Notes under the pieces: generated by a model | Databases searched by the model: none | The model's input: the letters and a program-made list of their open reading frames with translations, nothing else | Told to the model about the DNA's origin: nothing | Assembly: GCA_910583855.1 (NCBI GenBank) | Contig: CAJTYL010000021.1 | Location: 1 to 9,883, forward strand | Length of the DNA stretch: 9,883 nucleotides | Direction: 5' to 3' | From: an uncultured Christensenella sp. | GTDB taxonomy: Bacteria > Bacillota > Clostridia > Christensenellales > Borkfalkiaceae | Translations under genes and position numbers: made by a program | Shown here: in pieces, positions 1 to 5,416 of the stretch | Layout: every line of letters starts with the position of its first letter | Position numbering within the stretch: the first letter of the stretch is position 1

Positions 1-113
1 AATTGCCTTCTTTGTACTTCTTTTTTCTTTCTCTTCTATGCAGTTGTCAAACTTCGCTCGCCCCGAAAAGGGCAGTTTTTCAAAAGAAAAACATCGCTGT
101 CTAAACCGACAGC
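1..113 (-). other. Structured leader RNA, candidate 5' leader of a 16S rRNA operon
   Basis: Reading leftward from the expected transcription start near 113, the RNA opens directly with a hairpin (GCTGTC/GACAGC, 113-96), then a second (GTTTTTC/GAAAAAC, 92-75), then a short GCCC/GGGC hairpin (73-60). After these comes GTTTGACAACTGCATAG (about 55-37 region), which resembles the boxA-like TTTGAAAACTGCATA sequences seen in leaders and spacers of clostridial rRNA operons. No open reading frame with a ribosome binding site is present. The rRNA gene itself would lie left of the window, so this is inference from promoter strength, hairpins and the boxA-like string. Confidence 0.4.
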
Positions 114-119
114 TTTTAT

Positions 120-148
120 ATATTATCAAAGTAAAGCAATATTGTCAA
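120..148 (-). promoter_or_regulatory. Strong leftward promoter, probably for an rRNA operon
   Basis: On the minus strand there is a perfect -35 TTGACA (148-143), a 17-bp spacer and a -10 TAATAT (125-120). Immediately upstream (about 149-200) the sequence is almost pure A/T with A- and T-tracts, like an UP element. No protein gene follows in the window; instead a structured leader runs to the left edge. Promoter call is from sequence; the assignment to rRNA is inference. Confidence 0.65.
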
Positions 149-183
149 TCGTTTTTATTAAATTATCTTTAAATTTTTTTAAC

Positions 184-209
184 AAAAAAAGGAAGCAAAC
201 CGCCCCCTT
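184..209 (-). terminator. Intrinsic terminator of the isomerase-like gene
   Basis: On the minus strand AAGGGGGC (209-202) pairs with GCTTCCTT (196-189) around a GGTTT loop, an 8-bp stem with two G-U pairs, followed by a run of seven T (190-184). It lies 15 bp after the stop codon at 224. Confidence 0.75.
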
Positions 210-223
210 TATTATATTCTTCG

Positions 224-1000
224 TTATTTGATTTTGTGGATAATTTCCTTTAAAAATTCAACCGACCTTTTCAGTTCGACCGTATCTTTAAAACTTGCGC
301 ATTCAATAAGCACCGCACCGTCGAAGCCCGCGTCCTTCAATCTTGCAAAGATTTCTTTAAAGTCGTAAACGCCCTGCCCGGGCAGGCAGGTTTTGCCGTT
401 TGCGTCCGCGTCGGAGATATGCACGGCGGAAATCGCGCCCTCCATATCCTTTATATACATAGGATAGGGATATCCCGACTTTCTTGCTTGCTTTATATTG
501 AACACGCCCGAAAGGTTGGGACATTGCGCCTTTAACTCTTTGAATATAAACGGACGGTCGTACGTCGACCACCTTACGTTTTCAAGGCAGAGCTTCACGC
601 CGTAGCGCGCACAAAAATCGGCAACCTCACGAAGCCTTTCGGCTATAAAATCCAAACCGTCTTTATCGCCGTTCTTTCTTACTACGCCGTGGAATGTATA
701 GCTTTTCGCGCCGTAAAGCTGCGCCGAGCGCAAAATTTGGTCAAGCCAATAGAAGCCGTCCCCCCGTTCCCTTCTCGAACGGAAAAAGAGCTGCGGCTCG
801 AAATTGAGCGGATTGACATGGACGGAGTTCACCTCTACCCCCGCCGCGCGCGGCGCAAACTTTTTTGCAAATTCGGGGCGGAACTCGTAAAAGGTTTTAA
901 GATAGACTTCAGCGATTTCCGCGCCGAGCTCATTTAAAACGGATAACGCGTCCTCGGTTTCAAGCCTTGCAAGGCTTGCCGTAGAAATACCTATTTTCAT
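224..1000 (-). CDS. Sugar phosphate isomerase/epimerase-like TIM-barrel protein
   Basis: A 258-residue cytosolic protein of the AP-endonuclease-2 / xylose isomerase-like TIM-barrel superfamily, members of which isomerise or epimerise sugars and polyols using a divalent metal. Visible hallmarks are the N-terminal MKIGIST strand, H61 (SVHVNP), H104 (FHG), E140 (CLENVRW), the FNIKQARKSGY strand (167-177), H194 (HISDAD), LPGQGVYDF (206-214) and E233 (LIECASF). E140, H194 and E233 fit the metal ligands; the position usually held by Asp is N168. The start at 1000 is chosen because the protein begins as the family does; an in-frame ATG at 1042 has no ribosome binding site. There is none upstream of 1000 either, but a -10 box lies 6 nt away. 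Single-gene unit with its own terminator. The substrate cannot be told from sequence. Confidence 0.85.
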   Translation of the reverse strand: MKIGISTASLARLETEDALSVLNELGAEIAEVYLKTFYEFRPEFAKKFAPRAAGVEVNSVHVNPLNFEPQLFFRSRRERGDGFYWLDQILRSAQLYGAKSYTFHGVVRKNGDKDGLDFIAERLREVADFCARYGVKLCLENVRWSTYDRPFIFKELKAQCPNLSGVFNIKQARKSGYPYPMYIKDMEGAISAVHISDADANGKTCLPGQGVYDFKEIFARLKDAGFDGAVLIECASFKDTVELKRSVEFLKEIIHKIK

Positions 1001-1006
1001 AGTTTT

Positions 1007-1035
1007 ATTGTAACATATAATAAGCAAAAAAGCAA
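1007..1035 (-). promoter_or_regulatory. Promoter of the isomerase-like gene, predicted leaderless
   Basis: Minus strand: -35-like TTGCTT (1035-1030), 17-bp spacer, -10 TACAAT (1012-1007). Only 6 nt separate the -10 box from the ATG at 1000, so transcription would start at or within a base or two of the A of the start codon. No Shine-Dalgarno is present in this gap. Confidence 0.6.
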
Positions 1036-1039
1036 TAGC

Positions 1040-1310
1040 CAATGCATTTGCGCAGCAATTATAGAATTAGATTCTTCGCTATGCTTCGCTCCTTCTCCGT
1101 CATATTGAGCATTAGCGAAATATCTAATTTTGAAATTCTTCACTGCGTTTTGCGCCTTATTACAATAAGTTTTTACAATAAGGCGCACAAAGCTTCGAGC
1201 TTCGCACTCGCGCAGAATGACAGTGTGGAACTCCATACGCTCGGACATTGCAATAAAGAGTTGCGCAAAGAGCAAAGATTCTCGGGTACATATTTCGCAG
1301 TAATTATTAT
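1040..1310. repeat. Gene-free stretch made of imperfect inverted repeats of a dispersed type
   Basis: No credible gene. Inverted repeat A: 1066-1080 pairs with 1114-1128 (13 of 15 positions) around a GTCATATTGAGC-containing loop. Inverted repeat B: a perfect 11-bp stem, 1151-1161 with 1177-1187 (TGCGCCTTATT). Flanking pieces GATTCTTCGC (1070-1079) and CAGAATGA (1213-1220) recur at 9100-9109 and 9116-9123, so the region looks like decayed, partly nested copies of a dispersed intergenic repeat. A long open frame on the plus strand through here has no ribosome binding site and is a repeat artefact. Nothing recognisable in 1231-1310. Confidence 0.55.
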
Positions 1311-1317
1311 AAAAGCA

Positions 1318-1349
1318 AAGCCGCCCTGCGCAAAAACGCGGGGCGGCTT
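1318..1349. terminator. Terminator after the small membrane-anchored gene
   Basis: A 12-bp GC-rich stem, AGCCGCCCTGCG (1318-1330 region) with CGCGGGGCGGCT, with one mismatch and a CAAAAA loop. On the minus strand it follows the stop codon at 1352 directly and is followed by CTTTGCTTTTAT. The plus-strand side also has a T-run. Confidence 0.75.
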
Positions 1350-1351
1350 TT

Positions 1352-1693
1352 TCAGTTTGCGGCAGATATGTATTTTGAAAGAGAATAAGTTATGTCCCTA
1401 TCCGCGATTGCGGCTATTGGCGCAAGAGGGAAAAATTCGTCGGGCTTTTTTTCGTTAAAGCCGCCGCCCGTGAACGTTTGCTCGGCTTCCCCCTCTTTGC
1501 CGCCGAATAAACCGTTACCCGAAAAGGTTTTTACTGCGGAGAGCATGCCCGAAATTTCTTCCGCGCTTTTTAGCGCTTCCTTTATCTCTTCCCCGCCGAA
1601 CGTTTCCAAAACGGGCTTGACTTCTTCCAAAACGTTAGTAGAACCGTTCTTCCCGCCGTACATTAAAAGCGCGAGAATTAACAGAAGTTGCAT
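1352..1693 (-). CDS. Small hypothetical protein with an N-terminal hydrophobic segment
   Basis: A 113-residue protein of a family I do not recognise. Residues 1-13 (MQLLLILALLMYG) are hydrophobic and uninterrupted, enough for a short membrane anchor or signal-like segment. Residues 20-58 are rich in Glu, Lys and Ala and look helical; after that come Gly-rich stretches (about 60-82) and a tail with hydrophobic spots (PLAPIAAIAD). The start at 1693 is preferred over an in-frame ATG six codons earlier because CAGGGGAT lies 8-9 nt upstream, while the earlier ATG has no ribosome binding site. Divergent from the gene at 1745, with a dyad between them. An overlapping open frame on the other strand is a shadow. 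That this frame is the real one rests on the binding site and flanking terminator. Confidence 0.6.
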   Translation of the reverse strand: MQLLLILALLMYGGKNGSTNVLEEVKPVLETFGGEEIKEALKSAEEISGMLSAVKTFSGNGLFGGKEGEAEQTFTGGGFNEKKPDEFFPLAPIAAIADRDITYSLSKYISAAN

Positions 1694-1704
1694 AAAAAAA
1701 ATCC

Positions 1705-1737
1705 CCTGCATATTTTGATAATAATATTATATGCAGG
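1705..1737. promoter_or_regulatory. Dyad in the shared divergent control region
   Basis: Perfect 9-bp inverted repeat, CCTGCATAT (1705-1713) and ATATGCAGG (1729-1737), with a 15-bp A/T-rich centre. The arms contain or abut the ribosome binding sites of both divergent genes (AGGAGA 1735-1740 for the rightward gene; CAGGGG on the minus strand, 1708-1703, for the leftward one). A minus-strand TATAAT (1731-1726) is a plausible -10 for the leftward gene. For the rightward gene only weak elements are visible (TTGCAT 1689-1694 with TATTTT 1711-1716). Function as operator is inference. Confidence 0.45.
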
Positions 1738-1744
1738 AGATAAT

Positions 1745-2050
1745 ATGAAAGATTTTAAAAGCTATTCCGAAACCCCGCCCGAAAACAACCCGCAGCAAGA
1801 AAATAAAAGCGGCTCAGACCCCGCTTACAATAACACCGTTGAGCTTGCCAAGGTTTTAACCAAGGCTATGGCGGGAAAGAACGAGGGGCAGATTTTACGC
1901 ACGATAATAGCCGAAGCCGAACGCGGCAAACGCGAAGGAACGCTTTCAAACGCCGACCTCGATAACTTTTATAACGCGCTTTCGCCATTTTTGGACGGGT
2001 TTAAAAAACGCAAACTTAAAGAAGTTATAACGAGATTGAAAGGAATCTGA
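1745..2050 (+). CDS. Small hypothetical cytosolic protein
   Basis: A 101-residue protein of unknown function. Residues 1-27 are Pro, Asn, Gln, Ser and Glu rich and probably disordered; residues 30-101 look helical, ending in a Lys/Arg-rich amphipathic stretch (FKKRKLKEVITRLKGI). No membrane segment, Cys or metal motif is seen. The ATG at 1745 has a clear AGGAGA (1735-1740) 4 nt upstream; an upstream in-frame ATG at 1688 would run through the control region and has no such site, so it is rejected. It is divergent from the membrane-anchored small gene at 1693 and ends at a shared terminator. The conserved-looking helix and good translation signals argue that it is real. Confidence 0.7.
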   Translation: MKDFKSYSETPPENNPQQENKSGSDPAYNNTVELAKVLTKAMAGKNEGQILRTIIAEAERGKREGTLSNADLDNFYNALSPFLDGFKKRKLKEVITRLKGI

Positions 2051-2055
2051 CGGTA

Positions 2056-2092
2056 AATAATAAGCCGACGCATTAAGCGTCGGCTTATTATT
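2056..2092. terminator. Bidirectional terminator between convergent genes
   Basis: A perfect 16-bp stem (2056-2071 with 2077-2092) with loop ATTAA and A/T-rich flanks on both sides, giving U-rich tails in both directions. It serves the rightward gene ending at 2050 and the leftward gene whose TAA (2093-2091) lies partly inside the stem. Confidence 0.9.
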
Positions 2093-2831
2093 ATCTTTCG
2101 TCTACAATAGTTTTGCCGTTATCGTTGCTGTAACCCACGTATTCTCCGTTTTCCTTATAGAATTTTATGCCGTCGGGACTGCAAACGGTTTCTTCGCAGC
2201 CCATAGAGTTAGTAAACGTTACTACATAGCGGTGGTTATTTTCATAAGAAGTCTTTTCCATATCTTCAAGCAAGGAATAGCTTGCGTAATACGCGCTCAT
2301 ACTTTGAAGATTTCCTATATCATAGCCCTTGGGGATAGCTACCAAAACTCCGTTTTTGGAAACGGCAAAGTTGGGGGCTATCATACCTATACCCATCATC
2401 AAAGCCTGATAGGGAATGGTCATAAACATAATAGGCAGTTGCACGAACGCATCGAAAAAGTCCGCGGCGGCGGATACGTTATAAGCGTTTTTAAGTAATT
2501 TCTTATTTTCTTTATCAAGCCGCCTGCGTATTTGACCGTAACTGTCGCTGTATCTTATGATTTTAGTCGCGAGAAACGAAAACACTACGTATCCGACCAC
2601 AAGAACCACGAGTCCCGCGCTCATATCGTCCATAGTCATCATCAGCAACAGCCCTATAACGACCGACAATACTATCCCCAACAGCGAAATCCAAGCTACG
2701 GGTCTGCTCTTTATTATTCTGTATTTAACGCCCAAACCTAGAATAAGCAACTCCTCTTGAGTTGCGGTCTTCCTGAACTGTTTCCAATCTCTTTCGTGGA
2801 TTGAAACGTCTACTAAATTCAATTTTTCCAT
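2091..2831 (-). CDS. Membrane protein of unknown function, partner of the divergent Xre regulator
   Basis: A 246-residue protein with no family I can name. Residues 1-44 are hydrophilic, with a short hydrophobic patch (LLILGLGV). Two strong transmembrane segments follow at about 47-67 and 71-89, then a charged linker (90-118, RRRLDKENKKLLKN), a further hydrophobic stretch at about 128-152 rich in Met and Pro, and a polar C-terminal domain (about 155-246). That tail may be beta-rich (HRYVVTFTNSMG, GIKFYKENGEYVGYS). The ATG at 2831 is chosen for AAAGGAGA 7 nt upstream; an ATG further upstream at 2870 lies inside the promoter. It has a perfect consensus promoter containing a palindrome and is divergent from an Xre-type repressor, so expression is probably normally shut and induced by some signal. 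Role unknown: stress, toxin-like or transport functions are all possible. Confidence 0.75.
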   Translation of the reverse strand: MEKLNLVDVSIHERDWKQFRKTATQEELLILGLGVKYRIIKSRPVAWISLLGIVLSVVIGLLLMMTMDDMSAGLVVLVVGYVVFSFLATKIIRYSDSYGQIRRRLDKENKKLLKNAYNVSAAADFFDAFVQLPIMFMTIPYQALMMGIGMIAPNFAVSKNGVLVAIPKGYDIGNLQSMSAYYASYSLLEDMEKTSYENNHRYVVTFTNSMGCEETVCSPDGIKFYKENGEYVGYSNDNGKTIVDER

Positions 2832-2861
2832 ATTTTCTCCTTTGTAAATATTGATAAGTAA

Positions 2862-2890
2862 ATTATACATATTTAAAATATGTATGTCAA
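2862..2890 (-). promoter_or_regulatory. Perfect consensus sigma-A promoter of the membrane protein gene
   Basis: Minus strand: TTGACA (2890-2885), exactly 17 bp, TATAAT (2867-2862). All twelve core bases match the consensus. Transcription would start near 2855, giving a leader of about 24 nt that carries the AAAGGAGA ribosome binding site. A promoter this strong in front of a small membrane protein fits a gene held down by a repressor. Confidence 0.9.
2865..2885. promoter_or_regulatory. Operator palindrome O1 in the promoter spacer
   Basis: A perfect palindrome with 10-bp arms (ATACATATTT and AAATATGTAT) around a single central A. It fills the spacer between -35 and -10 of the membrane protein promoter and overlaps the edges of both hexamers, so a bound protein would exclude RNA polymerase. 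The adjacent Xre-type regulator is the obvious candidate ligand (inference). Confidence 0.8.
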
Positions 2891-2910
2891 GTAATACAAG
2901 CTAAAAATAT

Positions 2911-2939
2911 TTATAAATAAAATACACATACTTTAAAAT
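2911..2939 (+). promoter_or_regulatory. Promoter of the Xre regulator gene, predicted leaderless
   Basis: A -10 TAAAAT (2934-2939) with a weak -35 TTATAA (2911-2916) at 17-bp spacing. The -10 ends 6 nt before the ATG at 2946 and there is no Shine-Dalgarno, so the mRNA would start at the start codon, as the lambda cI repressor mRNA does from its maintenance promoter. Confidence 0.5.
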
Positions 2940-2948
2940 AGTAGTATG
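2927..2948. promoter_or_regulatory. Second operator-like site O2 at the regulator's start codon
   Basis: Imperfect palindrome with CATACT (2927-2932) and AGTATG (2943-2948) arms; it covers the -10 box and the ATG of the regulator gene. Its left part, ACATACTTTAAAATA (2926-2940), matches ACATATTTAAAATA in O1 (2867-2880) except for one added base. This suggests the same protein binds both sites and represses its own gene. Confidence 0.55.
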
Positions 2949-3254
2949 GATAAAAGCTACATTAAAGAAAGGTATGCAAAAATTCGGTTAGCGCACAATA
3001 TTTCAGCGCGTAAATTGAGTTTGGAATTGGGGCAAAGTACGGAATATATCAACCAAATCGAAAGCGGTAAAAATATGCCGTCCGTTGAAGGACTGATAAA
3101 CTTTTGCAATTATTTCGATATTTCGATAGGGGAATTTTTTGAAGAAAAATTTAATTTTCCCGTAGAGTACTCGGCAATAATCGAAGAACTTAATAAAATG
3201 GACAGTATCGCAATAAAACAGGTTTACGAACTGTTGAAGCTGATAAACAAATAA
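2946..3254 (+). CDS. Xre-family helix-turn-helix transcriptional repressor
   Basis: A 102-residue DNA-binding protein. Residues about 6-64 form an Xre/Cro/cI-type helix-turn-helix domain: IKERYAKIRLAHNIS, then the helix-turn-helix proper at about 20-41 with ARKLSLELGQS and recognition helix STEYINQIESGK, then MPSVEGLINFCNYFDIS and IGEFF. The C-terminal part (75-102, IIEELNKMDSIAIKQVYELLKLINK) is helical and probably a dimerisation element; there is no sensory or protease domain. It is divergent from the membrane protein gene, with matching palindromes at both promoters, so it most likely represses both. The ATG at 2946 gives the family's normal N-terminus; no ribosome binding site precedes it and a -10 box is 6 nt away. 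What relieves repression is not visible. Confidence 0.88.
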   Translation: MDKSYIKERYAKIRLAHNISARKLSLELGQSTEYINQIESGKNMPSVEGLINFCNYFDISIGEFFEEKFNFPVEYSAIIEELNKMDSIAIKQVYELLKLINK

Positions 3255-3255
3255 T

Positions 3256-3282
3256 GGGACGGTAAAATCGCCGTCCCTTTAT
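3256..3282 (+). terminator. Terminator of the Xre regulator gene
   Basis: Stem GGGACGG (3256-3262) with CCGTCCC (3271-3277) and an 8-nt loop, followed by TTTAT, directly after the stop codon. It may also act on the convergent cysteine synthase gene. Confidence 0.75.
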
Positions 3283-3291
3283 CATATCGTT

Positions 3292-4176
3292 TTACATAAT
3301 AGAAAGATAGCGCTCGCCACCGTCGGGGAAAACCGTTACTATATTTTTATCCGCGTTTTCTTTCCGCGCGGCAAGCAGGGTTGCCGCATAATACGCCGCT
3401 CCCGACGATACGCCGACGAGCAAACCGCAAGCTTGCGCCATCTCCTTAGCGGCGCCAAACGCTTCGCCGTCGGAGACGGTTATAACTTCGTCTATGACGG
3501 ATAAATCGAGAGCGTCGGGAATAAAGCCAGCGCCTATGCCCTGAATTTTATGCGCGCCAGCGCACCCGCCCGACAGAACCGGAGAGCCTTGCGGTTCGAC
3601 CGCGACGACTTTTACCGCGGGATTTTTTTCTTTTAAAAACCTTCCGACACCCGATACGGTACCGCCCGTACCCACGCCTGCCACAAATATATCCACCTTA
3701 CCGCGCATATCAGTCCAGATTTCGGGTGCGGTGGTTTCATAGTGCGCCGCAGGGTTGGCGGGGTTGCTAAACTGCCCCAAAATCAGGCTGTTCGGAATAC
3801 TTTTACGCAATTCTTCCGCCTTTTTAATTGCGCCGTTCATTCCGTCGCAGCCGCGCGTTAAAACGACTTGCGCGCCGTAGGCTGCAACGAGTTTACGTCT
3901 TTCCACGCTGAAATTATCGGGCATAACGATAACCGCCCTGAGCCCTTTTGCGGCGCAGAGCGCTGCAAGCGCAACGCCGGTGTTGCCCGAAGTCGGCTCT
4001 ATCACGGTTGAATTTTCGGTAAGCGCACCCTCCCTTTCGGCTTTTTCGAGCATAAATTTAACCGCCCTGTCCTTTACCGAACCTGCGGGATTGAAGTATT
4101 CTAACTTTGCGTAGATACCCTTTTCTATGCACAAAACGGGCGTATTGCCTATTAATCCGGATATAGTTGAGTACAT
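3292..4176 (-). CDS. cysK: Cysteine synthase (O-acetylserine sulfhydrylase)
   Basis: A 294-residue PLP enzyme of the beta-substituting fold-type II family that makes cysteine from O-acetylserine and sulfide. Seen: the PLP lysine K35 in NPAGSVKDRA, the substrate loop PTSGNTG (61-67), QFSNPANPAAHYETT (135-149), the phosphate-binding loop GTGGT (169-173), KIQGIGAGFIP (210-220), SSGAA (257-261, with the serine that contacts the pyridine nitrogen) and the C-terminal DGGERYLS (285-292). The length is at the short end for CysK, and no regulatory domain of the cystathionine beta-synthase type is present. Its start lies 25 nt inside the end of the upstream desulfurase gene and lacks a ribosome binding site, so translation is probably coupled. 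A relative using another activated serine cannot be excluded. Confidence 0.9.
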   Translation of the reverse strand: MYSTISGLIGNTPVLCIEKGIYAKLEYFNPAGSVKDRAVKFMLEKAEREGALTENSTVIEPTSGNTGVALAALCAAKGLRAVIVMPDNFSVERRKLVAAYGAQVVLTRGCDGMNGAIKKAEELRKSIPNSLILGQFSNPANPAAHYETTAPEIWTDMRGKVDIFVAGVGTGGTVSGVGRFLKEKNPAVKVVAVEPQGSPVLSGGCAGAHKIQGIGAGFIPDALDLSVIDEVITVSDGEAFGAAKEMAQACGLLVGVSSGAAYYAATLLAARKENADKNIVTVFPDGGERYLSIM

Positions 4177-5276
4177 AATTTAACCGATTTTATAAAGATT
4201 TCACACTCGTTTTGCGTGTTAAACGCCGAAACCGAAGCGCGGACGAGCCCGTCGCTTTTCAGCGCTCTATGCATAAGCGGCGCACAGTGAAGCCCGCCGC
4301 GCACGCAGATACCGTACCTTTCGGACAGCTCTGAGGCGACCATTTCGGATTGCATTTTTTCAATACTGAAAGCGACTATCCCACAAGGGTTGGGCTTGGA
4401 GTAAAGCTTTACGCCCCGCACGCCTTCCAGCTCCCCGCATAAAAACGCGGTCATTTGCTCCACCTTGCGGCGGTTTTCCTCTAAATTCTGCATAAGATAC
4501 AGCGCGCCCTCGCCCAAAGATATTATCGCGGGATAGGAGAGCGTTCCGCTCTCTAAGGCGTCGGGATAGAAGTCGGGCATATTCAGGTTGTAGCTTTCGC
4601 TGCCCGTACCGCCGAAAAGAACGGGCGCGGGGTTCATTCTTTCGGAAAATAGCAACGCGCCGCTGCCCTGTACGCCGAGCATACCCTTATGTCCCGCAAC
4701 GGCGAGCGCGTCTATACCGCTGCTTTTCATATCGATCTCAACGTGTCCGCAAGCCTGCGCGCCGTCGCATATTAACAAACAGTTTTCGGGAATCAACGCT
4801 TTTATAGCTTTGATATCGGGCATAATTCCCGTCACGTTGGATGCAAGCGTGACGATAACGGTGCGGGTGTCGTCAGTAACCGCGTTTGCGAGGGCTTGCA
4901 CGTCCACCTCTCCCTCCGTAGTTAAAGGAGCGTAGAAAACGTCAACTTCTTTGCCCTTTAAATATTCGAGAGGACGCAAAACGGAATTGTGTTCGGCAAC
5001 CGTCGTAACAACTCTATCTCCCGCTTTCAGAGTGCCGAGAATTGCTATATTCAAAGCCTCCGTGCAGTTCTTGGTGAAAATCACCCGTTCATAGCTGTAA
5101 GCGTTGAAAAACTCACATAATAGCTTTCTTGTTGAGTACACACGTTCAAGACAGGCTAGCGAAAGCTTGTGCCCGCTTCTGCCGGGGTTTGCGTTACGGT
5201 TGAGCGCAGCTGTCGTTGCCGACACCACTCCGTCGGGCTTGAAGCCGCCCGTTGCGGCGTTATCGAAATAAATCAA
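4152..5276 (-). CDS. Cysteine desulfurase-family PLP enzyme (class V aminotransferase fold)
   Basis: A 374-residue protein of the NifS/SufS-like class V aminotransferase fold, closest by motif to the cysteine desulfurase family TIGR01977. Such enzymes take sulfur (or selenium) from cysteine as an enzyme persulfide. Seen: IYFDNAAT at the start, NPGRSGHKLSL (30-40), FTKNCTEALN (67-76), H96 in AEHNSV that stacks on PLP, SNVTG (146-150), D171 and Q174 in DGAQACGH, the PLP lysine K197 in AGHKGMLG, GGTGS (222-226) and the catalytic loop RGGLHCAP with C331. Start: TTG at 5276, because it gives the family N-terminus and has AAGGAG (5291-5286) 9 nt upstream; no ATG fits. Another in-frame TTG at 5345 lies in a leader hairpin without such a site. 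Co-transcribed with cysK. The physiological acceptor is unknown. Confidence 0.9.
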   Translation of the reverse strand: MIYFDNAATGGFKPDGVVSATTAALNRNANPGRSGHKLSLACLERVYSTRKLLCEFFNAYSYERVIFTKNCTEALNIAILGTLKAGDRVVTTVAEHNSVLRPLEYLKGKEVDVFYAPLTTEGEVDVQALANAVTDDTRTVIVTLASNVTGIMPDIKAIKALIPENCLLICDGAQACGHVEIDMKSSGIDALAVAGHKGMLGVQGSGALLFSERMNPAPVLFGGTGSESYNLNMPDFYPDALESGTLSYPAIISLGEGALYLMQNLEENRRKVEQMTAFLCGELEGVRGVKLYSKPNPCGIVAFSIEKMQSEMVASELSERYGICVRGGLHCAPLMHRALKSDGLVRASVSAFNTQNECEIFIKSVKLCTQLYPD

Positions 5277-5309
5277 ATAAATACTCTCCTTACATGTTAA
5301 ACTCTCACC

Positions 5310-5346
5310 CTTGCCCCTCCACTTCAAGTATAAGGAGGAGGGCAAG
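5310..5346 (-). promoter_or_regulatory. Hairpin in the 5' leader of the desulfurase-cysK unit
   Basis: In the minus-strand transcript, CTTGCCCTCC (5346-5337) pairs with GGAGGGGCAAG (5320-5310) with one bulged base around a loop of about 16 nt. It sits about 20 nt after the predicted start (near 5366) and about 20 nt before the ribosome binding site. No U-tract follows, so it is not a terminator; a role in stability or regulation is possible. Confidence 0.5.
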
Positions 5347-5361
5347 ATTGGGGCATATTTT

Positions 5362-5401
5362 TTAACTCCGACATAATATGTTAGTACAATATTATATACA
5401 A
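5362..5401. promoter_or_regulatory. Interleaved divergent promoters with a central imperfect palindrome
   Basis: Rightward for the DUF3343 gene: TTAACT (5362-5367), 17 bp, TACAAT (5385-5390). Leftward for the desulfurase: TTGTAT (5401-5396), 17 bp, TATTAT (5378-5373). The two core promoters occupy the same DNA, so two polymerases could not bind together. An imperfect palindrome, ATAATATGT / ACAATATTAT (5373-5395), lies in both and could be an operator. Confidence 0.5.
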
Positions 5402-5416
5402 AGGTAAATAATAATT

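Noticed and set aside
1042..1458. A 138-codon open frame on the plus strand.
   Set aside because: It crosses the inverted repeats and a terminator, has no ribosome binding site and ends inside a gene on the other strand; the protein has no recognisable fold.
1392..1718. A 108-codon plus-strand frame opposite the small membrane-anchored gene.
   Set aside because: The minus-strand frame has a ribosome binding site, a plausible N-terminal anchor and a terminator directly after it; the plus frame has none of these.
5277..5345. Extension of the desulfurase to an upstream TTG at 5345.
   Set aside because: No ribosome binding site, it falls within a leader hairpin, and homologues begin near IYFDNAAT.
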